A stretch of DNA of 64,000 nucleotides from Polyangium mundeleinium (GTDB taxonomy: Bacteria; Myxococcota_A; Polyangia; Polyangiales; Polyangiaceae). Positions 1-8,900 of the stretch are shown here, in pieces. The stretch is taken from the NCBI RefSeq assembly GCF_028369105.1, contig NZ_JAQNDO010000001.1:558001-622000 (forward strand), given 5' to 3'. How positions within the stretch are numbered: position 1 is the stretch's first letter; the number at the start of each line of letters is the position of its first letter. The notes below the pieces were generated by a model, which had not been told where the DNA came from, ran no database searches, and worked only from the letters and a program-made list of their open reading frames with translations. The position numbers were made by a program, and so were the translations under genes.

Positions 1-1
1 G

Positions 2-2533
2 AGCGTGCGCGTGGTCGGGGAGTATCACGGGGTCTGGTACGAGGTGGATTTCATGCCGCTCCGGATCCCGGAGACCAAGAGCTCGGGCGTGCTCGGCGTC
101 GCCACGGACGTCACCGCGCGCAAGCGCGCGCAAGACGCCCTCGAGCAGCAGCAAGCGGTGCTCAAGTACGTCATCGCGAACGTCCCTCACGCCATCTTCT
201 GGAAAGATCGCGAGGGTCGATTTCTGGGAGGCAACCAGAACTTTTTGAATGATACGGGCACGAAGACCCTGGAGAACCTCGTAGGAAAGACCGATTACGA
301 CGTTTGGGGTCGGCGCGAGGACGCGGACGCATTCGTCAAGGCCGACCGCGAGGTCATGGAGGGCGGCGCGTCGATGCTCGATATTGAAGAGCCCGTCCTC
401 CGCACGGATGGAGCGCGGCGTGTGCTGCTCACGAGCAAGGTCCCGATTCGCGACGACAGCGGCAAGGTGACCGGGCTGCTCGGCATCTACGCCGACATCA
501 CCGAGCGCAAGCAGATGGAGATTGACCTCCAGCACGCCAAGGAGGCCGCCGACGACGCAGCCCGCGCGAAGGGGCAATTCCTCACGGTCATGAGCCACGA
601 GCTGCGCACGCCGCTCGCGCTGATCCTCGGCCCGCTCGCCTCGCTGCTCTCCGGGGAGGCAAACGAGCGCGAGCCGCTCTCGCCGGGCGTACGCGCGGAT
701 CTCGAGCGCATCCAGCGCAATGCGCGCCGGCTCCATCGCCTCGTCGACGACATCCTCGATTACCAGAAAATCGAGGCCGGGAAGTTCACGGTCGACTGGG
801 AGGCCGTCGATGCCGCGGAGCTCTGCGCCGACATCGTCGACGCCGCGCGCCCTTCGGCGGTGCGCGGCGGCATCGAGCTCTCGCTTCGCGCCTCGGCCCT
901 CGGCCCGGTCCCGCTCGATCGACGCAAATTCGAGAGGATCGTGCTGAACCTGCTCGGCAATGCTTTGAAGTTCACCCCGCCGGGCGGGCGCATCGTGGTC
1001 CGCCTGCGGAAGGTCGAGGACGAGCTCGAATTCGCGGTCGAGGATACGGGGCCGGGCATTCCGGCGGACAAACAACACCTGCTCTTTCGGCAATTTCAGC
1101 AGATCGACGCCTCGGCGACGCGCAAGCACGAAGGGACGGGGATCGGGCTCTCGCTCGTCAAGGAGCTCGCGGAGCTCATGGGCGGCAAGGCCTTCATGGA
1201 GAGCACGCTCGGCGTGGGCTCGTGTTTCTTCGTGCGGCTCCCGTGCGCCGCGGACCCCATGGCCGCGCCGCGGCCTGCGCCCGCGCCGGTCGACGCGCGG
1301 CTGTCCGCGTCCCACGCGGGCCATTTCGAGGCGCCCGCGGCGAGCGCCCGGTGCGTCGAGACGAGCGGGCGCGGCCCCCGCGTGCTCGTGGTCGAGGACA
1401 ACCCCGACATGGGTTCGTATCTGGTGGATCTCCTCTCCGCCGAATACGACATCGAGCTCGTGACGAATGGCCGGGCGGCGCTGGAAGCCGTGGAGGCGCG
1501 GCGCCCCGAGGTCATCGTATCGGACGTGATGATGCCCGAAATGGACGGCTTCGAGCTCGTTCGCCGGCTCAAGCGAGACCCGGCGTCGCGCGACATTCCG
1601 ATCCTCCTGCTGACGGCGAGGGCGGGGTACGCCGCGGCGGTCGGGGGCCTCGATACCGGCGCGGACGATTATCTGAGCAAGCCGTTCGAGCCGGCCGAGC
1701 TCGCGGCGCGTGTGCGCGCGGCCGCGCGTCTGCACCGCGTGCACGTCGAGCTGGCCGAGAAAAACCGCGAGCTCACGGCGACCTTGCAGCGGCTCTCCGA
1801 GACGCAGGAGGAGCTCGTGCAGGCCGGGAAGATGGCGGCGGTGGGCACGATGCTCGCGGGCCTCTCGCACGAGATCAACAATCCCCTCGCGATCGTCCTC
1901 ATGAATGCTCAGCTCTTGCTTCGTCGGCTCGACGCGGCCAAAGGGCCGACCCTCGACGAGGCTGGCCTCCGCAAGGCGCTGCACACCATCGAGTCGCAAT
2001 CGACGCGTTGCTCGCGCCTCGTGCACACGCTGCTCGACTACTCGCGCGACCATCCGACCGGGCGTGAGCCGTGCGACGTGCGGGCGGCGCTCGACCGCGT
2101 GCTCGCGTTCACGGCGCCTCAGGCGCGTGCGCGCGAGGTACGCCTGGAGGTATGGCAGGATCCCGAGGCTCCGCCGGCGGTGTTCGCGAATGCGGCGCAG
2201 CTCGACGCGGCTCTGCTCAACGTGGTCGGCAATGCGCTCGATGCCGTCTCCGAGGGCGGCGCTGTCTCCGTCGTGGCGCGGCCGCTCGACAAGGGGAAGG
2301 ACGCCGCCCCCGCCGTGGAGATCGAAGTGCGCGACACCGGCTGTGGGATCCCGGCCGAGAACCTCGACCGCATTTTCGAACCCTTTTTCACCACGAAGCC
2401 GCAGGGGCAGGGGACGGGCCTCGGGCTCACGCTCACCCAGAGGTTCGTCACGGACCACGGCGGGCGTCTCTGCGTCACGAGCCAGCTCGGCGTGGGGACG
2501 ACGGTCCGCATGTCGCTGCCGGCGGCGCCGTGA
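2..2533 (+). CDS. Hybrid sensor histidine kinase (PAS-HK-REC-HK), 5' end outside window
   Basis: This is a multi-domain two-component phosphorelay kinase. The frame is open at the left edge, so the true start lies upstream; the first start codon in view is GTG at 5. Counting from there, the end of one PAS domain occupies residues 1-40 and a full PAS domain about 50-170. A first HisKA domain has phospho-acceptor His198 in SHELRTPL, followed by an HATPase with N-box NALKF and G-boxes DTGPGIP and GTGIGLS. A receiver domain follows with acidic residues VEDN, phospho-Asp507 in SDVMMPEMDG and Lys in LSKPF. A second, NtrB-style HisKA has His622 in SHEINNPL and a second intact HATPase ends the protein. 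No membrane segment is visible, so it is probably cytosolic. Having two complete kinase cores on either side of one receiver is unusual; the receiver may gate the second kinase. The ligand and output are unknown. Confidence 0.9.
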   Translation, partial: SVRVVGEYHGVWYEVDFMPLRIPETKSSGVLGVATDVTARKRAQDALEQQQAVLKYVIANVPHAIFWKDREGRFLGGNQNFLNDTGTKTLENLVGKTDYDVWGRREDADAFVKADREVMEGGASMLDIEEPVLRTDGARRVLLTSKVPIRDDSGKVTGLLGIYADITERKQMEIDLQHAKEAADDAARAKGQFLTVMSHELRTPLALILGPLASLLSGEANEREPLSPGVRADLERIQRNARRLHRLVDDILDYQKIEAGKFTVDWEAVDAAELCADIVDAARPSAVRGGIELSLRASALGPVPLDRRKFERIVLNLLGNALKFTPPGGRIVVRLRKVEDELEFAVEDTGPGIPADKQHLLFRQFQQIDASATRKHEGTGIGLSLVKELAELMGGKAFMESTLGVGSCFFVRLPCAADPMAAPRPAPAPVDARLSASHAGHFEAPAASARCVETSGRGPRVLVVEDNPDMGSYLVDLLSAEYDIELVTNGRAALEAVEARRPEVIVSDVMMPEMDGFELVRRLKRDPASRDIPILLLTARAGYAAAVGGLDTGADDYLSKPFEPAELAARVRAAARLHRVHVELAEKNRELTATLQRLSETQEELVQAGKMAAVGTMLAGLSHEINNPLAIVLMNAQLLLRRLDAAKGPTLDEAGLRKALHTIESQSTRCSRLVHTLLDYSRDHPTGREPCDVRAALDRVLAFTAPQARAREVRLEVWQDPEAPPAVFANAAQLDAALLNVVGNALDAVSEGGAVSVVARPLDKGKDAAPAVEIEVRDTGCGIPAENLDRIFEPFFTTKPQGQGTGLGLTLTQRFVTDHGGRLCVTSQLGVGTTVRMSLPAAP

Positions 2534-2570
2534 CGAGCCGCTCGGGCCCCTGCGCCGACGAGGGGGTCAT

Positions 2571-2628
2571 CCTCCCTCCCACGACCTGAACCGATACGCG
2601 CATCGGTTCGGGTCCTCCCCCCCACGGT
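2571..2628. repeat. Dispersed palindromic (REP-like) element
   Basis: The stretch between the convergent genes ending at 2533 and 2658 contains the near-palindrome AACCGATACGCGCATCGGTT at 2589-2608. It is preceded by a CCTCCCTCCCACGACC tract and followed by CGGGTCCTCCCCCCCACGG. The same unit (C-rich tract, ACGACC, palindrome) is repeated five times, in opposite orientation, at 49171-49379. The hairpin it would form could act as a bidirectional terminator for the two converging genes; that role is inferred. Confidence 0.7.
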
Positions 2629-2657
2629 CGGATCCTCAACGCGTGGCGCGGGGGTCG

Positions 2658-3755
2658 TCACCGCCGCCGGACCAAGCTCCCCTTCTGCCCGGCTTCGAGC
2701 GTCCCCTCGCCGACGAGGAACAGCTCCGTCGTGCCCTTGCCCCAGATGCCCTGGAGCGCCGCGGCGCCGTGCGGCCAGTTGAGCTCGTCTTTCCACGTCT
2801 TGCCGCCGTCGCTCGTGTGCTGGAACTGCTGGTTGCGGCCGATCACGTAGAGGTCGCCCTTGCCCACCACGCGGATGCCGAGGAGCTCGTCGCCGTCGAA
2901 GCTCCCGATCGATTTCCACGACGCCGCGCGGTCGTTCGATTCGTACACCGTGCCCTTCGCGCTCACGGCGTACAGGTAATCGATGCTCGCGCCGTCGATC
3001 TGGCGGAGCGGCGCGTCGAGCGTGTCGACCGGCAGCTTCGCCCAGAGATGCCCGCCGATCTTCGATTGCAGCACGATCGGCGCGCCGTCCTTGCTGGCCT
3101 GACCCACGACGTAAATGTCATCCGCGCCGCTGCCCCACACGTCGTACAGCGTGCCGACCACGCCGCTCGTGTCCTTCGTCCACGTCTTGCCGCCGTCCGT
3201 CGTGTTGAGGATGTTCCCGTCGCCGCCCACGACGTAGACGTCGTCCCGGCCGCTCCCCCATACCGCCATGAAAAAGGTGCCCGTGATCGGGATCTTTTGC
3301 GGCGACCACGTGATGCCGCCGTCCGTCGAGTGCATGATCGCATTGCCGCCCACGACGTAGATGTCGTCCGGGCCGCTGCCCCAGACGCAGCGCAGCCACG
3401 CGTCCTTCGGCGAGGCCTGCCGCGTCCAGTTGATTCCGCCGTCCTCGCTGCGCAGGATCGTCCCGCCGCCGCCCACGGCGATCACGAGCTTGTCGAGGCC
3501 CCAGATGCCGCTCAGCGTATCGACGTAGTTGCCGCGCTGCCCAACCCACGCCGAGGCCGCGGCGTCGGGGAGGGTGAGCGTCAGAGGCCCGAGCGCCGGG
3601 CCCTCGTCTTCGGGCTCCGTCTCCTCGGTTTTCGTATTCGTAGGGGGTTTCGGCGTGGTCTGCGTTTGCTGACCGCCGCACGCAGAGGCGAGGAGGACGA
3701 CCGCGAGTCCCGCGTACGGGACGGAACGAAGAAATCGAGTGACTCGGCGCGCCAT
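2658..3755 (-). CDS. Lipoprotein with Ycf48/BNR-type beta-propeller repeats
   Basis: This is a predicted exported lipoprotein of 365 residues. The chosen ATG gives a signal peptide with Arg residues, a hydrophobic stretch (GLAVVLLASAC) and lipobox Cys, followed by a Thr/Pro/Glu-rich linker. Residues from about 70 on form at least six repeats of the kind W-G-S-G-x-D-D-I/V-Y-V-V-G ... STDGG-x-TW, the signature of BNR/Asp-box and Ycf48-like propellers, so it probably folds as a surface propeller. The frame extends upstream of 3755, but that part has no signal peptide, and a -35/-10 pair sits 11 bases before this ATG. The gene converges on the histidine kinase gene across a palindromic repeat. 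The ligand is unknown. Confidence 0.82.
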   Translation of the reverse strand: MARRVTRFLRSVPYAGLAVVLLASACGGQQTQTTPKPPTNTKTEETEPEDEGPALGPLTLTLPDAAASAWVGQRGNYVDTLSGIWGLDKLVIAVGGGGTILRSEDGGINWTRQASPKDAWLRCVWGSGPDDIYVVGGNAIMHSTDGGITWSPQKIPITGTFFMAVWGSGRDDVYVVGGDGNILNTTDGGKTWTKDTSGVVGTLYDVWGSGADDIYVVGQASKDGAPIVLQSKIGGHLWAKLPVDTLDAPLRQIDGASIDYLYAVSAKGTVYESNDRAASWKSIGSFDGDELLGIRVVGKGDLYVIGRNQQFQHTSDGGKTWKDELNWPHGAAALQGIWGKGTTELFLVGEGTLEAGQKGSLVRRR

Positions 3756-3766
3756 GAGGTGCTCGT

Positions 3767-3795
3767 AGGGTAGGCCAAGGTGGGCGAGGGCGTAA
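3767..3795 (-). promoter_or_regulatory. Putative sigma70-type promoter of the Ycf48-like lipoprotein gene
   Basis: On the minus strand TTACGC (3790-3795) is followed after 17 bases by TACCCT (3767-3772), and the ATG begins 11 bases further on. The predicted leader is only a few bases long. Confidence 0.45.
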
Positions 3796-3895
3796 AGGTT
3801 CGCGTGCGCAGGAGGCCCACACGGCCTCGTTGGTGATAAGGTTTCGTGGGAGCCGAGGAGCCGCTCGATGGGCGGCGCAACGCGGTCACGAACCG

Positions 3896-5521
3896 ATGGC
3901 AGGCTGGGGAGATGGAGAACAGCCGGCGCCGAAAGCGCTGGCGATCCGCGGCGAAGTTGCGTGGGAGTCCCTCCGCGAACGCGTCGACAACGTGATCGGA
4001 TTCTGGGTCGGCTTCGTGTTTTCACCGGTGCCGGCGGAGCTCCGCACCCTGCGCGAGCGGGTCGGGCGGCACGTGACCGGTGACAATCACATGATGGTGA
4101 CGCTCGTGCCGAACACGCCGGAAGAGCTGCTCGGTTTGCCCACGCGGCTGCTCGAAGATCGGAGCTTCGCGAACGCATCCCTCGTCTGGATCGAGGCGCT
4201 CCACGCCGAGGCGCCCGGCGCGCCCGAGACCCCGTGGACGCGCGCCTGGGAGCAGACGGTGATCGAGATCGAGGCGCTCTTCGAGGAGCTGCGCGGCGTC
4301 CTGCTCGGAGGCATCGTGCTCGCCGCGCCGCCGGGCGTGGTCGATCCCGTGTCGAAGGCCGCGCCAGATCTCTGGCAGGTGAAGGCGCTGTCCCTCCTCA
4401 TCACGCCGCGAAACGCGAGCGCGCCGCGATCGAGCACGCCGCTGCCCGTGCGCGGCGGGTCGAGGCCCTCGACGAGCTCCATGCGCGCCGCGATCGCCGA
4501 TCCGGACGAACTCGTGGCGATCTCGCAAAACCCAGAGCGGCTCAAGGCCTGGCAAGCCGAGAACTCGACGCGCGCGTCGACGCCGTCGATGCCCCCGGCG
4601 TCGTTCGCGCCCGCGACGCTCGGCTCGAGGCCGACGCCGCCGCCGCCTCCGCCGCGGGCCGAGGTGGCCCGCGCGCACGCGCTCGTCGACGCCGCCGAGG
4701 GGTTCTTGCGGCAAGGCCGGATGCAGGACGCGAAGGACGCGGCCGACGAGGCGGCGACGCTGCTGCGCGTGCGCGGCGACGCGCTCGACGAGGCGCGTGT
4801 CTTCGCGGTGCTCGCGGAAATCGAGACGGAGAACGAGGACCTGTCGCGCGCGGCGGTGCACGTGCAGAAGGCGCTCGCGATGTACGGCGCGCGGATGCCG
4901 GGGCAGGTGCCGCCGGCCTGGTATTGCCTGGCGGCGCGGATCGCGCGGGAGCGGCGCGAGCACGTGGCCGCGACGCGCTTCGAGGAGCTCGCGCTCGGGG
5001 CGATCCGCGCGATGCGGCAAGGCGACGAGGGGCCGGACGCATTGTTCGAGCTTTCGGACGCGCTCGAGCGGATCGGCGATGCGCGGCTCGCCGCGAACAA
5101 GGGGGCGGACGCGACGGTGGCCTTCTCGGAGTGTTTGCTCCTGCGACGCCGGGTCCTCGCGGCGATCGGGGAGGGGCCGGAGGCGCTCGGCGAGGTGTCG
5201 TATTCGTTGAAGCGCCTGGCCGACGCGTGTGTGCACGCGAGCGACGTGGTCGGCGCGGTCGCGGCGTATCGCGAGGCCGTGGCGATCGATCGAAAGCTTT
5301 ACGCGGCGAGCGAGAAAAACGCGGAGGTGCGTTACCAGCTCGCCGACTCGCTCTGGCGGCTCGGGGACGCGCTCACGACGAGCGGCGAGGCGTCCGAGGG
5401 CGAGGCGATGAGCGAGGAGGCGACGCGCCTGCTCGCCGGAGCGGAGCCGCCTTCGGGGCCGCCGTCGCGGATCTTCGGTCCGGCATCACGGCGAGGGCCG
5501 CGCCCGGGGCGCTCGTGGTAA
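3896..5521 (+). CDS. TPR protein with uncharacterised N-terminal domain
   Basis: I do not recognise the family. From the ATG at 3896 the protein has 541 residues. Residues about 10-165 form a mixed alpha/beta domain (FWVGFVFSPVPAELRTLRERV and a strand-like LRGVLLGGIVLAAPPG segment) without a visible catalytic motif. About 80 residues of Ser/Pro-rich linker follow. The C-terminal half consists of helix-turn-helix pairs typical of tetratricopeptide repeats (for example ARVFAVLAEIETENEDLSRA and YSLKRLADACVHASDVVGA). No signal peptide is visible, so it is probably a cytosolic scaffold or regulator. The start is uncertain: the frame is open back to a TTG at 3830, but a TAAGGT -10-like box at 3837-3842 favours 3896. 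Confidence 0.7.
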   Translation: MAGWGDGEQPAPKALAIRGEVAWESLRERVDNVIGFWVGFVFSPVPAELRTLRERVGRHVTGDNHMMVTLVPNTPEELLGLPTRLLEDRSFANASLVWIEALHAEAPGAPETPWTRAWEQTVIEIEALFEELRGVLLGGIVLAAPPGVVDPVSKAAPDLWQVKALSLLITPRNASAPRSSTPLPVRGGSRPSTSSMRAAIADPDELVAISQNPERLKAWQAENSTRASTPSMPPASFAPATLGSRPTPPPPPPRAEVARAHALVDAAEGFLRQGRMQDAKDAADEAATLLRVRGDALDEARVFAVLAEIETENEDLSRAAVHVQKALAMYGARMPGQVPPAWYCLAARIARERREHVAATRFEELALGAIRAMRQGDEGPDALFELSDALERIGDARLAANKGADATVAFSECLLLRRRVLAAIGEGPEALGEVSYSLKRLADACVHASDVVGAVAAYREAVAIDRKLYAASEKNAEVRYQLADSLWRLGDALTTSGEASEGEAMSEEATRLLAGAEPPSGPPSRIFGPASRRGPRPGRSW

Positions 5522-5524
5522 TCT
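5519..5524 (+). promoter_or_regulatory. -10-like TAATCT box before the DUF962 gene
   Basis: TAATCT lies 13 bases upstream of the ATG at 5538, overlapping the end of the previous gene. It fits the TANNNT pattern seen before many starts in this window; no convincing -35 is visible. Confidence 0.35.
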
Positions 5525-5537
5525 CCGCGTCCCGACC

Positions 5538-5852
5538 ATGATTTCCCTGAACGCCGAGTGGACCCGGCTCCTCCACAAGTACCAGGATGATCACCAAGAT
5601 CCGCGCAACCAGGCTTGCCACAAGGTTGGCATCCCCCTCATCGCGCTGAGCTTCCCCGTGGGCGCGACGCTCGTCGGCTTGCCGCTCGCGGGGGCGATGT
5701 TCACCGTGGGCTGGGGTTTCCAGTTCGTGGGGCACGCACTCGAAGGGAAAAAACCTTCGTTCGTGGACGACAAGCGGAGCCTGGTCATCGGGCTGCTCTG
5801 GTGCATGGAGAAGTACGGCGTGCGCGTGTACGAAGAATCGCCCGCGGCATGA
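5538..5852 (+). CDS. DUF962 / Mpo1-like small membrane protein
   Basis: This is a 104-residue membrane protein of the DUF962 (Mpo1/YGL010W-like) family. The family signature is clear: an N-terminal YQDDHQDPRNQACHKVGIPL block with the conserved His residues, two hydrophobic segments (LIALSFPVGATLVGLPLAGAM and FTVGWGFQFVGHALEG), and the GHALEGKKPSF motif. The yeast member Mpo1 is an Fe(II) dioxygenase acting on 2-hydroxy fatty acids in phytosphingosine breakdown. A similar lipid-oxidation role is possible here but is only inferred. The length matches short bacterial members. Confidence 0.85.
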   Translation: MISLNAEWTRLLHKYQDDHQDPRNQACHKVGIPLIALSFPVGATLVGLPLAGAMFTVGWGFQFVGHALEGKKPSFVDDKRSLVIGLLWCMEKYGVRVYEESPAA

Positions 5853-5906
5853 CGACCTCGCCACGCGTGCCAAGCGCGCGTGGATGAGGCAGCATGGAGG
5901 CCGCCG

Positions 5907-8900
5907 ATGCGCCATTTAACGCTTGGGGGCTCCGCTCGGGCGAGCCGAGCTACGCCCCCAAACCCCCAGCATGCTGCCCGTCTCGGGCTCATTTCTGCGG
6001 CGCTCCTCGCCGCTTGTGCAAACCCGACGCCCGTCGCGCCGCAGCAGCCGCCGTCCGCCAAGCTCGCGGAGTCGTTTGTCGCGGCGATCGACGCGGAGGC
6101 GGCCGATCCACTCGCGTCGGCGAAGTACCTCGACGCGATCGATCGGGCCGTCGCGAACGGGCGTGATCCCGAGGCGCTCGCCACGGTCGTCGCGTCGCTC
6201 GACGCGCTCGCGTTCCGGGAAGTCGAGGCGCTCGGGTTGCCCGGAGAACAGGCCGTCGCGTATCGCTCGCGCGACGGGATGCCCGCCGTCGTGGAGCGGC
6301 TGCGCGCGGCGTGGACGGCGGCCGGTGAGCGGCTCGCGCAAGGCGACGATCCGGGCGTGCTGCCGGTGATGCGCGGGAAGCTGGCGACGGCGCTGCACGA
6401 GCTCGCGATGTACGTGGGGCAAGAGCAGGCGGCGATGGTGTGGGGCGAGCGGCGGGGATGCGCGCGGGAAGCCGCGCTCGTCGCGCCGCTCGATTTCGCC
6501 GCGTTGCGAGGCCTCGCGGAGCCCTCACAGGTCGTACCGACGGGCGCGTTTGGCGCGACGTACCCGGGCGCGCGGCCGTTCTTCGCCGAGGTGACGCCGT
6601 ACGTGGTGCGCGCGGACGCGTGCGCGCTCGACGTGAACGCGACGTTCTCGCTGCCCGGCGTGCGCGCGGTCGTGGTCGACATCGAGAACCCGCGCGAGCA
6701 GACGGTGTTCGTGTCGCTCGCGTCGAGGTCGGCGGCGGTCGTCGACGTCGCGGGGACGCGCGTGATCCGTCGTGGCTTCGAGGCCGGTGATGGGGCCGTG
6801 ACGCGGCTCGGGCGTGTCTCGCTCCCGGTCGGGCGCGCGCGTGTCGTCGTGCGGGTCGGGCAGATGAGCGACGGGGATCAGATCGAACTCGACGTGTGGG
6901 GCGACGACGGCCTGCCCTTGCCGCTGCGCGCGCCGAAGGCGGGCGATGTGGCCACGGTGAGCCGGGCCTCGGGCGCGGCGCCGATCGAGATCACGGCGTC
7001 GAGGGCCGGGGACGCGACGCTCGCGCTCACGACGGCCGCGCTGCTCGGGCTCGGGGAGGCGCGCGTGGCCGAGCATCTCCTGGAAGAGCGAGGTTTGCCG
7101 GAGACGAGCAGCCCGCGCGTGTTCTTGCTGGCCGCGCGCGCGACGGCGAAGGCCGACGATCTGCCGGATTCGAAGCAGATCGAGCGGCTGCGCGCCTACA
7201 CGGAGAAGACGCTCGCGGCCTGGCCAAAGGCGTGGGAGGCGCTCGTGACGCGCGCGGCGCTGACGGAGCGCAGGCGCGTGGTCGAGGGGCTCGCGGACGC
7301 GCTCGGCGAGCTCGGCGTGCGTCCGCCGGCGTCGGGGCAAGCCGTGGACAAACCCACGGCGGAGAAGGCCGTGACGGATCCGATGACGCTCACGTACGTG
7401 GCCGCCGCGGCGAAGCGCGGGCAGATGCTCGACGTCGCGGAGGAGGCGTACCGCGCGCTGGAGACGGCCGTGCCGGGATCGCCGCTGCTCGCGCGGGTCG
7501 ACACGTACCTGCACGGGCGGGTCGGCGCGGACGCGGTGAAGGCTGCGTGCGCGGGAGGGACAGGCCGCGCGTATCTCCCGTGCATGCACGCGCATAAGCA
7601 GCGCGGAGACGCGCGCGCGGCGCTGGAGGAGCTCGGCCGCGTGCGGCGCCTGCGCTCGGCGCCGGATGCGTTTCGCGATGCGGAGGTCGGGCTCCATGTG
7701 CTCGCGGGAGATCTCGACGCGGCGATCGCGGCCTACGACGCGACGCCGCCGGCGCGGAGGCGTTTGCTCGACGCGCTCGGCTTTGCGGCGGGCCGGAACC
7801 GGTCGGATCTCGTGCGTCCGCGCCTCGAACGCGATCAACGTGTGGCGGTCGACACGCCGTATGCGATCCCGATCCTACGTCGGATCCTCGCGCTCGAACC
7901 CGATCAAGCGCGCGAACTCGAGGCCGAAGGCGCGCGCCTCGTGTCGGCGGATCGCGCGACGAACGTGATGCCCGGCGCGGGCACGGCGGTGCTCCGGCAC
8001 GTCGAGCGGTACGCCGTGGATGCGGGCGGCGTGCTCCGGTACCTCGTCTACGATCTGCGGCGCGTGTCGGGCACGACGGACGTCGCGGAGGGCGCGGACT
8101 CGTACGGGCCTTCGATCGAGGCGAACGCCGCGCAGCGCTTGCTCCGGCGCCGCATCCACAAGCGCGACGGCCGCGTGGTCGAGCCCGATCAGGTCGCGGC
8201 CGAGCAGAGCCACAGCGATCTCTCGGAGCTCGAAAAGGGCGACTACGTCGAGCAGATCCTCGAAGGGTTCGTGCTGCCGGACGCGGGCGGGCAGATCGTG
8301 GTGGACGGGCCCGACCTCTTGCCGGCCCGCACCGGCGTGCGCGAGGCGGAGATCGAGCTGCGCCGCCCCGCCTCGCTCGCGCTCGGGCTCTGGTCGCATC
8401 CGCTGCTCGGCAAGCCGCAGGTCCGCACGGACAAGGGCGACGAGGTCCGCGTCTGGCGCATCGAGAACAAGGAGCCGCGCCGCATCGAGGACGGCGTGCC
8501 GCGGCTCGAACAGGCGGTGACGATCAGCTTCGGCACGCAGACGTGGGCGAACCTCGGTCGTTTGCTCGACGATCACGTCCGCGCGCTCGAAGACAAGGAT
8601 CCGTACGTCGCGCGGTTCGCGCGCGAGGCCGCGGGGAGCGTCACGGCGCCCTCGCGCGCGCTCGTCGAGCGCGTGGTCACGGCCGTGGGCAAGCGCGTGA
8701 AGGTGCCCGGCGGCGGCGAGCTGTCGGACGTGTCGGCGATGTACGGCACGGGGCCGCAGCAGACGACGGCGCGCACGGTGCTGGAGCTCGGCCAGGGCAG
8801 CCGCGCGCTCGTCGTGTGGCGCGCGCTGCGCGAGCTCGGCGTGGACGCGCGCCTCGCGATCGCCGAGACCGAGCCGTTCAGCGGCGCGGCCGACTTCCCG

